Source: Thermodesulfobacteriaceae bacterium
GTDB lineage: Bacteria > Desulfobacterota > Thermodesulfobacteria > Thermodesulfobacteriales > Thermodesulfatatoraceae
NCBI GenBank assembly: GCA_015494065.1
Contig: WGCA01000038.1
Span: 1 to 64,000 of the forward strand
Direction of reading: 5' to 3'
DNA: 64,000 nt
Shown here: piece after piece, positions 42,105 through 50,522 of the stretch
Numbering within the stretch: the stretch's first letter is position 1
Layout: every line of letters starts with the position of its first letter
Made by a program: the position numbers and the translations under genes
Notes under the pieces: model-generated
What the model was told of the DNA's origin: nothing
Databases searched by the model: none
The model's input: only the letters and a program-made list of their open reading frames with translations

Positions 42105-44057
42105 ATGGGAAAGCTGGGGAAGATTTTGGCCGTCATAGTAATTGGGTGCCTGTTGTTTTTGGGGGTTACTTACTGGGCTGCGCACAGGTATCTCACCCCG
42201 GAAAAGGTCAAATCTTTGGTAATTCCTCCGCTGGAAGAGGCCACCGGGCTCAAAGTCGAACTAAAAGAGATCAGGCGCAAGGGCTTTGCCGGAGTGGGGA
42301 TCACCGGGCTTCATTTTCGTGAGCCTCAAAGCGGGCAAGAGGTCCTGGCGGTGGAAGAAATGCGGCTGGGCCTGAAGCTCACCCCGCTCCTTAAAGGGGA
42401 ACTGGTGGTCACCGAGGCGACCTTCATTAAACCCAAGCTGGCCATCATCCGAGAAAAAGACGGCCGGCTAAATATCGAAGACCTGGTCAGAACCAAAGAA
42501 ACCCCTTCTTCTAAAGAACCGAGTCGCCTGGCCCTTATCTTTCAGAGTCTTAAGGTAAAAGACGCGGAAATCACCTTTAAAGATCTGCGTGGAGAGTACC
42601 CTCCGGCAGCGGCCCGTTTTTCTCTGGCGGCCAGTCTTAAGCTGGCTGGGACTCAGATTATGGCCTCAGGCCAAGGAGAGCTGGGCCTTGAGGTTGCCGG
42701 CTACCCCCTGGGGAAAGGGCTAGCGTTTAAACTTGAAACGCAGGGGACCCAGACCAGGTTGCTTCTGACCAAAGGGGAAATTTTGGCCGGTTCCCCCCAG
42801 GGGGAATGTCTTATCGCCGGGGAGAGTTTAACGGGCGATTTTTCTCTCAAGAAGGCCTCTTTCCAAGAGATGGCCCTTTTTGCCCAAAAGCTCAAACCTT
42901 ATCTCTTTCCTGAGGCGGAGCTGCCCCCCTTGGCCGGTCAGTTCGATCTTACAGCCAGGTTTCAGAAGAAAGAAGAGGCATATTCTTACCAGCTTTCTTT
43001 CCTCCTCTCTCCTCTTGAGACCCAAGTGGAAAAGTTGGCCTTAAAGGTTTCAGGCAAGATTGCGGCAGACCAAAACAAGATCGCCCCTGCGCTTGATATC
43101 CTGGCTAACGGGCAGGCCCTCAAACTCAAGGGAGGGGTTTTGCTGGGGGCGGCTATACCACACCTGGATCTGACCATCTTGACCGACCACCTCGATCTGC
43201 GGGCCCTAGTGACCAAAGGCGAAAAAGAGGAAGGAGAAGAAAAAGAGGCCCCGGCGGTCCAAAAGCCTTCTTTGGTGGTACCAGCTGAGGGCCAGATCCG
43301 TTTTCTGGGAAAAGAGGTCTGTTATCGTATCTGCGCCCAGGACGTAAAGACCGTCCTCAAAATAAGCCCCCAAAAAATTGCGCTCAAGGACCTTAGTCTT
43401 CTCCTAGCCGGGGCCATTGTCCAGGCTTCCGGTCAGGTTTCTGATCTTGCCCGGACCCCAAAGCTGCGTTTTGCCTATTCCTTGGCCGGGGCCGATTTTC
43501 CCTTGCTCGTAAAGGCCTTTGTCCCGGAAGGGAACTATTTCACTTCAGGGCGTTTGTGGTCTGAGGGGACTTTTTGGGGCCAGGGGCTTACGGCAGAGGA
43601 GCTGAAAAAGACCCTTTCCGGCCAGGGACAGGCCAAATTTCTGAACCTGGGCCTCAAAGAAACCACCATCTCTTCCCTGGTAGCCCAGCTCCTTGATATG
43701 CCGGCCCTCAAAAAGCTGGTCTTCGAAAAAGGGGCCCTCGCCTTTACCATAAAAGACGGACTAGCAGACGTTAAAGGTAAGTTTAGCCGGCAGGGGCTTG
43801 AGGTTCTGATCCTGGGCAAGGTGGGCCTTGACGGCCGTCTCAACTTAAAACCCAGGCTCTTTTTCACCGGCGAGATGGCCAAGATCTTTGCCCAGCGCTT
43901 TCCCGGGGCCTCGCTCTTTAAGACGGAAAAGGGCTATGAGGTGAGTCTTGCGGTTACCGGCACCTTTGAAGAACCCAAAGTCTCCCTCATTGAAGGGGTA
44001 AAAGAAAAAGTCAAGGAAAAGGCCGTAAAAGAGCTCTTTAAGTTCCTTGGCCAGTAG
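42105..44057 (+). CDS. AsmA family protein
   Basis: A 650-residue protein from ATG 42105 with an AAGAGGG ribosome site. One N-terminal membrane helix (about 6-26) anchors a long beta-strand-rich periplasmic region. The N-terminal AsmA segment ([40 protein letters not shown]) and the C-terminal AsmA_2-type part (about 480-640) are recognisable. AsmA-like bridge proteins move phospholipids between inner and outer membrane. The last 20 nt overlap the convergent queF gene. Confidence 0.86.
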   Translation: MGKLGKILAVIVIGCLLFLGVTYWAAHRYLTPEKVKSLVIPPLEEATGLKVELKEIRRKGFAGVGITGLHFREPQSGQEVLAVEEMRLGLKLTPLLKGELVVTEATFIKPKLAIIREKDGRLNIEDLVRTKETPSSKEPSRLALIFQSLKVKDAEITFKDLRGEYPPAAARFSLAASLKLAGTQIMASGQGELGLEVAGYPLGKGLAFKLETQGTQTRLLLTKGEILAGSPQGECLIAGESLTGDFSLKKASFQEMALFAQKLKPYLFPEAELPPLAGQFDLTARFQKKEEAYSYQLSFLLSPLETQVEKLALKVSGKIAADQNKIAPALDILANGQALKLKGGVLLGAAIPHLDLTILTDHLDLRALVTKGEKEEGEEKEAPAVQKPSLVVPAEGQIRFLGKEVCYRICAQDVKTVLKISPQKIALKDLSLLLAGAIVQASGQVSDLARTPKLRFAYSLAGADFPLLVKAFVPEGNYFTSGRLWSEGTFWGQGLTAEELKKTLSGQGQAKFLNLGLKETTISSLVAQLLDMPALKKLVFEKGALAFTIKDGLADVKGKFSRQGLEVLILGKVGLDGRLNLKPRLFFTGEMAKIFAQRFPGASLFKTEKGYEVSLAVTGTFEEPKVSLIEGVKEKVKEKAVKELFKFLGQ

Positions 44058-44433
44058 CGCGGCGGTCCCTTTCTACGGTGATGACCGTATGTACGTTACC
44101 ACGGGGGTGAAAATCCCCCACCACCTTTAAATAGCGTGGTTTTAAGGTCTGCCAAAGGGCGTCGAAGATTTCATTGGTGGCTGCTTCGTGGGAGACGTAA
44201 CGGTTGCGGAATTTATTAAGCCAGAGCTTGAGGGAGCGCAGTTCTACTATCTTCTGGTCTGGGACGTAATGGATGTGGATGGTGGCAAAATCGGGGTAGC
44301 CGGATCGCGGGCAGAGACAGGTAAATTCCGGAAAGGTTATTTCAATCAGGTAGTCCCGGTCAGGGTAAGGGTTATCCCAGGGTTCTAGCTCGGCCTCCTG
44401 GATCGCCTTCTCACCGTATTTTAAGGTCTCCAT
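44038..44433 (-). CDS. queF: NADPH-dependent 7-cyano-7-deazaguanine reductase
   Basis: A 131-residue unimodular QueF of the T-fold family: [18 protein letters not shown] with the catalytic Cys41 and Asp48, and [19 protein letters not shown] with substrate-binding Glu64 and the NADPH-binding motif. It reduces preQ0 to preQ1 for queuosine synthesis. QueH, the last enzyme of that path, is encoded 30 kb away. Convergent with the AsmA gene. Confidence 0.96.
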   Translation of the reverse strand: METLKYGEKAIQEAELEPWDNPYPDRDYLIEITFPEFTCLCPRSGYPDFATIHIHYVPDQKIVELRSLKLWLNKFRNRYVSHEAATNEIFDALWQTLKPRYLKVVGDFHPRGNVHTVITVERDRRATGQGT

Positions 44434-44449
44434 AGGTAGCTCCTGTTAG

Positions 44450-45829
44450 TTAGTAAATTCTTATGAAATAAAGATAAAAAGCTGTGATCAGCCAGACCAG
44501 ACCTATGATCAGCACCAGGTTTTTCGTGGGGACCAGGCCTTCAAATTCGCGCCAGGCCAAAAGGTAGGCGGTATAGCAGGCACCGATAAGCCCTGCCAAA
44601 AGAATCAATGATAGAAGTAAATGGATAGCCTTTTCAGGTATTTCAAAGGTTAAACCCGTTAAATGATGCACACCTATTTGCCGCCCCAAAACAGGAAAAA
44701 ACTGGCCTGTTTCGTGCAACAAATATTCCAGCCGGTAGACTAGCTCCCCGGTAAAGGCCAGGGGCACCAAGACTGGGACCATGGGCGAGAAACGGCCGAA
44801 GAGTTCGTCTTCATAGATCGTAAAGAGTTCGGCTCCCAGACGGATGACCAGGAGAAAAAGGGCAAAGAAGAAGGCCAGAAGAAAGGAAAAGGCCAGGGCT
44901 TCTGAGCCGAAGAGACTGCTTTTAAAGCCCAGGTACCAGCTGGTTTTTTCCTGCACAAAACGGGCAAACTGGGAGGCCATCAAAAAGGGAATGATGTAAG
45001 TGCAGGTAAGATACCGGCCCTTGTTGATGATCAATTCTTTGAGAGGGTGACGCAGGAAAAGACGGGGGGAGTCCCTTTCACAAAGGGGAATACAGTGGCC
45101 ACAAACCAGGCAGATCAAGTTGTTACGCGCGGCATACGCCCCGAGATACACGGGACAGCCCGGTTTGCCATCCTTTCCCCTTTTACAGGCAAAGGTTTGG
45201 CAACCGCGGCACCGCTCAAGTAGGGCCCGAAATTCTATAAGAGAAAGGGTGGCGGCGGAACCGATGATCTTTCCCAGGGGGCAGAAATGGCGACACCAGG
45301 CCTGGCCCCGGTAAAGGGTCGCCAAGACCGTGGCGCCCAAGAGGATGAGCACCAAGAGGATGGCCGTGGCCAGAGGGGAATGTTTCATGTGAAACACCGC
45401 TTCCGCCCAGACGATGAGGGCGAAAAGGGCGGTTGAAAGGTAGGCGCAATATTTGGAGAGCCAGCGCGGAGGCCACTTGTTCCGGCTAAGTTTTAAACGT
45501 TGCAAGAGACGCCCGAGGCCAGGGAAAGGACAAAAACCGCACCACATCCTGCCCACGAAAAACCAGGAGAGCACGATACTGGTCCACCATACTCCCCAGG
45601 CGATGAAGAGCATGGCGTTACGGGAAGGATCCTGGGGGCCGAAAAGGCCAGCCAGGATAAGCACAGTAAAGGCCAGGTCACCAAAGCTCCTTATCAGGGC
45701 AAAATATTTCCGGTGTGCAAAAAACGATTTCAGCCGGGGAAAGAGGGAAAAAAGATCTATCCGGGCCTCTTCTTGGTAGACAAAGATGACCCGGAGAATT
45801 TCACGCAGCGTTGGTCTCTTAGCTTTCAA
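44450..45829 (-). CDS. Polytopic membrane 4Fe-4S protein (NapH/YccM-like)
   Basis: A 459-residue protein. The N-terminal half has membrane helices and the paired motifs MWCGFCPFPGLGRL and WCRHFCPLGKIIGS, seen in NapH/NosR/CcoG membrane electron-transfer proteins. A Cys-rich loop follows (RCRGCQTFACKRGKDGKPGC and LICLVCGHCIPLCERD) that can hold further Fe-S clusters. The C-terminal third is six or so extra hydrophobic helices (about 285-455). It probably passes electrons between the quinone pool and a partner, but no partner is encoded nearby. The gene contains a parS-like site. It overlaps gpmI by 11 nt. Confidence 0.83.
   Translation of the reverse strand: MKAKRPTLREILRVIFVYQEEARIDLFSLFPRLKSFFAHRKYFALIRSFGDLAFTVLILAGLFGPQDPSRNAMLFIAWGVWWTSIVLSWFFVGRMWCGFCPFPGLGRLLQRLKLSRNKWPPRWLSKYCAYLSTALFALIVWAEAVFHMKHSPLATAILLVLILLGATVLATLYRGQAWCRHFCPLGKIIGSAATLSLIEFRALLERCRGCQTFACKRGKDGKPGCPVYLGAYAARNNLICLVCGHCIPLCERDSPRLFLRHPLKELIINKGRYLTCTYIIPFLMASQFARFVQEKTSWYLGFKSSLFGSEALAFSFLLAFFFALFLLVIRLGAELFTIYEDELFGRFSPMVPVLVPLAFTGELVYRLEYLLHETGQFFPVLGRQIGVHHLTGLTFEIPEKAIHLLLSLILLAGLIGACYTAYLLAWREFEGLVPTKNLVLIIGLVWLITAFYLYFIRIY
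45381..45396. promoter_or_regulatory. Second parS-like site inside the Fe-S protein gene
   Basis: TGTTTCATGTGAAACA differs from the consensus TGTTTCACGTGAAACA at one central base. It lies within coding sequence, like many chromosomal parS copies, about 11 kb from the consensus parS at parA. A 16-mer this close to consensus is unlikely to be chance; binding is an inference. Confidence 0.65.
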
Positions 45830-47372
45830 GCAAGACTTGACCCGTCATTTCTTTAGGTATTTCAAGCCCCATGAGATAAAGACCGGTGGGGGCGATGTCT
45901 CCCAGGATGCCCCTCTTTAGAGAGGCGCCTTTAAAACGGTCGTCAATCAGATAAAAGGGTACGGGGTTAGCGGTGTGGGCGGTAAAGGGTTCCCCGGTCT
46001 CGGGGTCAACCATCATTTCGCAATTTCCGTGGTCTGCAGTCACGATGGCCGGGGCCCCGTCGGTATATTGGCGCCAGGCAGCCACCACCTTGCCCACGCA
46101 TTCGTCCACCACCTTTACGGCCTTTATCGCCGCTTCCAGGACGCCGGTGTGTCCGACCATATCACCGTTGGCGTAGTTCATCACGATGAAATGGTAGCGC
46201 CCAGATTTTATGCGTTCGATTACCTCAGCCGTCACTTCGTAGGCGCTCATCTCTGGTTTTAGGTCGTAGGTGGGTACGTCCCGGGGAGAGGGGATGAGTT
46301 TTCGCTCTTCCCGGGGAAAGGGCTTTTCCTCACCGCCGTTGAAAAAATAGGTTACGTGGGCGTACTTTTCGGTCTCTGCGGTGCGGAACTGGTAAAATCC
46401 CGCTTTGCTCACTACCTCGCCCCAGATATTTTTCAAATGCTCCGGGGGAAAGGCCACCGGAAGGTCAAAAGTCTCGTCGTAAAGGGTCATGCACACGAAA
46501 TAGGCCAGTTTGGGAAATTTTTTCCGTTCAAACTCCTTAAAATTAGGGTCGGTAAGGGCCCGGGTGAGCTGGCGAGCCCGGTCTGCCCGAAAATTGAAAA
46601 AGATGACCACGTCCTGGTCGTCAATGGTGGCTACCGGGTGGTCACCGGAAAGGATCACCGTAGGCTTGATGAATTCGTCCGTTTCCCCCCGGGCGTAGGC
46701 CGCCTCAATAGCCGCGACAGGGTCCGGGGCGGTAAGCCCTCGGCCCAGTACCAGGGCTTCATAAGCTAATGCCGTCCGTTCCCAGCGCTTGTCCCTATCC
46801 ATGGCGTAGTAACGCCCGGAGACCGTGGCCACTGCGCCACAGGCAAGCTCTTGCATTTTGTTGACTAGGGCCTTCATGTAAGTGATGCCACTGGTGGGCG
46901 GAGTATCGCGGCCGTCGGTAAAGGCGTGGACAAAGGTCCGGTCTGATAACCCTTCTTTCTTGGCAAAGGAAAGCAGGGCGTAAAGGTGTTCGATATGGCT
47001 ATGGACCCCGCCGTCAGAAACCAACCCTAACAAATGGACCTTACCCCCACTCTTTTGGGCAGCCTGGAAGGCCTCTTTGAGGACGGGGTTTTCAAAAAAG
47101 GTCCCGTTTTTGATGGCCAGGTTAATGCGGGTAAGGTCCTGGTACACTATGCGGCCAGCCCCGATGTTCAGGTGCCCAACTTCGGAATTACCCATCTGCC
47201 CTTCAGGGAGCCCCACGGCCTCCCCGGAGGCCCGCAAAAGAGTGAAAGGGTATTCCTTTTTAAAGGCATCTAAATGAGGGGTGCCGGCCAGGGCGATAGC
47301 GTTTCCTTGTCTCTCTTCACGCCAACCCCAACCATCCATAATGATGAGTAACAAGGGTTTAATATCCTTCAT
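45819..47372 (-). CDS. gpmI: 2,3-bisphosphoglycerate-independent phosphoglycerate mutase
   Basis: A 517-residue alkaline-phosphatase-fold enzyme: PLLLIIMDGWGWREE with metal Asp13, MGNSEVGHLNIGAGR with the phosphorylated Ser63, DGRDTPP, and VTADHGNCEMM. It interconverts 2- and 3-phosphoglycerate in glycolysis and gluconeogenesis. The frame extends to 47423, but the ATG at 47372 with GGAAG ahead gives the family N-terminus. It overlaps rsfS by 14 nt. Confidence 0.96.
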   Translation of the reverse strand: MKDIKPLLLIIMDGWGWREERQGNAIALAGTPHLDAFKKEYPFTLLRASGEAVGLPEGQMGNSEVGHLNIGAGRIVYQDLTRINLAIKNGTFFENPVLKEAFQAAQKSGGKVHLLGLVSDGGVHSHIEHLYALLSFAKKEGLSDRTFVHAFTDGRDTPPTSGITYMKALVNKMQELACGAVATVSGRYYAMDRDKRWERTALAYEALVLGRGLTAPDPVAAIEAAYARGETDEFIKPTVILSGDHPVATIDDQDVVIFFNFRADRARQLTRALTDPNFKEFERKKFPKLAYFVCMTLYDETFDLPVAFPPEHLKNIWGEVVSKAGFYQFRTAETEKYAHVTYFFNGGEEKPFPREERKLIPSPRDVPTYDLKPEMSAYEVTAEVIERIKSGRYHFIVMNYANGDMVGHTGVLEAAIKAVKVVDECVGKVVAAWRQYTDGAPAIVTADHGNCEMMVDPETGEPFTAHTANPVPFYLIDDRFKGASLKRGILGDIAPTGLYLMGLEIPKEMTGQVLLES

Positions 47373-47829
47373 CTGTTTCTTCCAAGTGTTCTGTCGGGGA
47401 AAGCCCCCATTCTTCCAGGTCAATCCGGGGGGCGTCCATCCAGAGGCCCTCCAGATCGTAAACTTCCCTCACCGGTTCAAAGAAGAGGTGGAGCACTACG
47501 TCCCCGTAATCCATAAGGACCCAGTGGCCTTCTGTCTTTCCTTCGATACCCAGGGGTTCTATCCTTTCCTGATAAAGTTCTTCTTCGATGGCTTCAGCGA
47601 CTCCTTGGACGTGGCGCGCTGAGCGGGCGCTGGCTATCAGGATGAAATCCGCGTAAGAGGCCAGGCCCCTTACGTCTAAAATGGTAAGGTCGTGGACTTT
47701 TTTATCTAGAGCCAGGCGGGCTATTTTTTGGGCCAGGTCCTGGGCTTTCAACACACGTCTTTTGGGGGAAGCTGCCAATACCTCTTTTTTCACTCCCTCT
47801 CTTTCCCTCCTCTTGAGATTAAAATTCAT
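47359..47829 (-). CDS. rsfS: Ribosomal silencing factor RsfS
   Basis: A 156-residue RsfS/YbeB/Iojap protein: KKVHDLTILDVRGLASYADF, ASARSARHVQGVAEAIEEEL, HWVLMDYGDVVLHLFF. It binds uL14 and blocks subunit joining under starvation. There is a basic N-terminal extension of about 25 residues (KRREREGVKK) before the core; an internal start is possible but no better ribosome site was seen. It is coupled to gpmI. Confidence 0.94.
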   Translation of the reverse strand: MNFNLKRREREGVKKEVLAASPKRRVLKAQDLAQKIARLALDKKVHDLTILDVRGLASYADFILIASARSARHVQGVAEAIEEELYQERIEPLGIEGKTEGHWVLMDYGDVVLHLFFEPVREVYDLEGLWMDAPRIDLEEWGLSPTEHLEETDEGY

Positions 47830-47868
47830 TCTAAATTATGAGCCATCCTGATTTGTGAAGCAAGCTTT

Positions 47869-48606
47869 TTATTGGGGTAAAAATTCTTTAAAAATGGTCT
47901 CTTTTAGATAGCGCAGACCAAACTTTAAGAGCTCAAAATCGTCGGCCAGGGCCTTTTGGATTTCCTCCTCGGAGAAAAGCTCTAGTGGGAGCTGTCTTTC
48001 TTCTAGGCGCTTGCGGAATGATTCCAGGCCGTAGCAGGCTAGATAGATGAGATCCAGTTCGTCTGCACGCAACGGCCGGTCCATATGTTGGCGCGCGAAG
48101 ACGATTTCACTAAAAAGGTCGTTGAAGTGGTAATAAGGTTCCAGCCCCTGTTCCTTAATCCAGTCCCGGACGCTGATGGGACGTTTTTCAAAGTGCCCTT
48201 TGCAGTGGGTCTCTCTAATGATCCGGTAGATCTCAAAGGGTTTGCCTTCTTCGTCCCGACCGGTAAAACGGGCCAGGGGGTAGGTACGACAGGAGGAAGG
48301 ACGGTCCGGGTAAACGGCACAACCCTCCGTCCGCAAAAAAGGGCAGGAGAAGTCGTGTGGATTCATTTTTACGGCTACCACCGGCAACTGGGTTACGTCG
48401 CCCAGGTGCAGTTCAGCAAAGCGGGAGATAAATTCTTCTGAAGAAAGCTTCAGGGCCCGCCTCAAACGCAAAAAATCATAAGGGCTTAAGACCAGGTTGA
48501 CGTCGTAACAACAGAGGTTGTAACAGGAAATGCCCGGGTAACAGGCAAATTCAAAGACGTCATCTAAAGTTAGTTGACGGTGGTCAAATACCGGTTGGTC
48601 CATCAA
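47869..48606 (-). CDS. YkgJ-family Cys-cluster protein
   Basis: A 245-residue protein with the metal-binding layout of YkgJ/UPF0153: YPGISCYNLCCYDVNLVLSP near the N-terminus, then FSCPFLRTEGCAVYPDRPSS and CRTYPLARF, with further His/Cys at ETHCKGHF. The family is predicted to bind zinc or an iron-sulfur centre; function is unknown. A methyl-accepting or flagellar context, common for some homologues, is not seen. It is on the same strand as rsfS, 39 bp upstream of it. Confidence 0.85.
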   Translation of the reverse strand: MMDQPVFDHRQLTLDDVFEFACYPGISCYNLCCYDVNLVLSPYDFLRLRRALKLSSEEFISRFAELHLGDVTQLPVVAVKMNPHDFSCPFLRTEGCAVYPDRPSSCRTYPLARFTGRDEEGKPFEIYRIIRETHCKGHFEKRPISVRDWIKEQGLEPYYHFNDLFSEIVFARQHMDRPLRADELDLIYLACYGLESFRKRLEERQLPLELFSEEEIQKALADDFELLKFGLRYLKETIFKEFLPQ

Positions 48607-48656
48607 TTACCCTCCGCGTAATAACCAGCTTTTTCAAGTAAGCTGATTACTTCTTC

Positions 48657-49304
48657 TCACCCTAAGTCATACCAGTTTTGATAAGCGTCCGCCACCGCGA
48701 AAAAGGCCCCTGAACGCAGGTTAGCGCAGTAAATTTCCTCAACCAGCGGGCTTAGCTTTTCCAGCGCCCTTTGGGAGGCGGTGGGAACAGCGACCACTAT
48801 TTTGCCGGCTTTCCGGCGACGGGCGCTTTTGACCGCCGCCATCATGGTGTAGCCGGAAGCCAGCCCGTCGTCTACCAGGATGACCGTTTGGCCGGCAAGG
48901 TCCGGGAAGGGCTTTCCCCGCCGGAAAAGGAGTTCTCTTTCAGCAAGGTCTTTTTTCTCAAGGGCAAGCTGGCGGGAGATGACCTCCGGGGTAAGCCCGG
49001 CGTAGGCCACGAGTTCTTCGTTCAGCAATACCTCCCCGTCGAAACTGATGGCCCCGAAACCGGCCTCCGGGTTGTCCGGAAAATGGATCTTGCGCACGAT
49101 GATGAGATCAAAAGGCAATTTGAGCCTTTGGGCCAGGACCAACCCCACCGGTACCCCGCCTGCAGGGATGGCGAAAACCACCGTCTGCGGTGCCCCTTCA
49201 TACCGGTCCTTCATCATTTCGGCCAGTATTTCGCCGGCTTCGTATCGGTCTTTAAAGACGTAGACCTTGTTGGTGAAGGCCTTGTTTACGTAAATTTTGG
49301 CCAT
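48657..49304 (-). CDS. Phosphoribosyltransferase-domain protein
   Basis: A 215-residue type I PRTase: VFAIPAGGVPVGLVLAQRL near residue 43, the 13-residue PRPP motif VILVDDGLASGYTMMAAVKS near 140, and a hood region (PDNPEAGFGAISFDGEVLLN). This subgroup (COG1926) has no assigned substrate. The ATG at 49304 follows a GGGGGTGAG-type ribosome site. Its start region lies 66 bp from the divergent truD gene. Confidence 0.85.
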   Translation of the reverse strand: MAKIYVNKAFTNKVYVFKDRYEAGEILAEMMKDRYEGAPQTVVFAIPAGGVPVGLVLAQRLKLPFDLIIVRKIHFPDNPEAGFGAISFDGEVLLNEELVAYAGLTPEVISRQLALEKKDLAERELLFRRGKPFPDLAGQTVILVDDGLASGYTMMAAVKSARRRKAGKIVVAVPTASQRALEKLSPLVEEIYCANLRSGAFFAVADAYQNWYDLG

Positions 49305-49370
49305 TTTGACTCACCCCCTCTCAAAAGGTAACCACTTCCCTTGGGCCCCGCAGGGTTTATCTTTGTAGGG

Positions 49371-50522
49371 ATGAAAATAAAGGTCCAGCCGGAAGATTTT
49401 GTCGTTTACGAAGTAGCTGATATCACGCCCCAGAAGGAAGGGGAATTTGCCCTCTACCGTCTTTTTAAACGTGGGGCCACCACCTGGGACGTGATCGGGG
49501 CTTTGGCCAAACGTCTCCGTTTGCGGGCCCAGGATATCCAGTACGGGGGCTTAAAAGACCGGCATGCCCTCTCTTACCAGTACGTGACCATCCGTAAGGG
49601 GCCTAAAAAAGACCTAATCGGGAAGAATTTTCGCCTGGAATACCTGGGCCAGAGCCCTTTTCCCATGTCCAAGGCGCGGTTAAAGGGCAATTTCTTTCGC
49701 ATTCTGGTAAGGGAAGTTGACCCCCGGGTTTTAGAACAAGAGGTGCCTCTGGTAGCCCGTTTCGGGGTGGCCAACTATTTTGACGAGCAGCGGTTTGGTT
49801 CGGCGCGCCACGGCCTTGGTTTTGCGGCCCGGGAATTGATCCTGGGCCATTACGAAAGGGCCCTTTACCTCCTGCTGGTGGAGGGGAGTCAGTATGAAAT
49901 GAAGCGTACCCAGGCCTTTCGGGATTGTCTACGACGGAACTGGCCGGAAGTGAAACCCTGCCTTTCGCTAGCCCCAAGCCCTTGGGAAAGGAGGCTCCTT
50001 GAATTTTTGGCTGCCCACCGTCTTTCCAAACGCACCTTCAAACGGGCGCTAGGCCTGGTAGACCGGGAATATCTTTTGATGCTCTGTCACGCCTACCAGG
50101 CCTTTGTTTGGAATGAGACGGTAAAACTTTACCTGCAAAAACAGGGGCTAAGACTCTATCCCGTGCCTTATGTTTTGGGAGAACATCTCTTTTACCGTAC
50201 CGTACCGGAGGAGCGTTGGCCGGCCCTTAAGGAGCAAAAGATTCCGCTCCCGAGCCCCCGGCTGAAACTTGCCCCGGAGATAAGGGCCTTGATGGAAGAA
50301 ATCCTTAAGAAAGAAGGGATCCCTTCGCTTGAAAAATTCCGCACCTTGGTCAAAGGGGCCACTTTCAAGACCTACCCCCGGGAAGTAGTGGTGATCCCGG
50401 AAAGATTGCGTTACGAGATAAAAGGGGCACGGGAGGTAGAGGTCGAATTTTTTCTACCCAAAGGCAGTTACGCTACCGTGGTCTTGAAGAGACTTTTCCT
50501 GCTGCCTAAAGAAGATTTCTAA
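49371..50522 (+). CDS. truD: tRNA pseudouridine(13) synthase TruD
   Basis: A 383-residue pseudouridine synthase from ATG 49371 ([15 protein letters not shown]). The catalytic Asp63 is in [17 protein letters not shown], with [14 protein letters not shown] and [11 protein letters not shown] as further TruD blocks. It modifies U13 of tRNA-Glu; a tRNA-Glu gene is in this window. An upstream in-frame TTG (49341) exists but the N-terminus at 49371 fits the family. The last 4 nt overlap the convergent secA stop. Confidence 0.93.
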   Translation: MKIKVQPEDFVVYEVADITPQKEGEFALYRLFKRGATTWDVIGALAKRLRLRAQDIQYGGLKDRHALSYQYVTIRKGPKKDLIGKNFRLEYLGQSPFPMSKARLKGNFFRILVREVDPRVLEQEVPLVARFGVANYFDEQRFGSARHGLGFAARELILGHYERALYLLLVEGSQYEMKRTQAFRDCLRRNWPEVKPCLSLAPSPWERRLLEFLAAHRLSKRTFKRALGLVDREYLLMLCHAYQAFVWNETVKLYLQKQGLRLYPVPYVLGEHLFYRTVPEERWPALKEQKIPLPSPRLKLAPEIRALMEEILKKEGIPSLEKFRTLVKGATFKTYPREVVVIPERLRYEIKGAREVEVEFFLPKGSYATVVLKRLFLLPKEDF

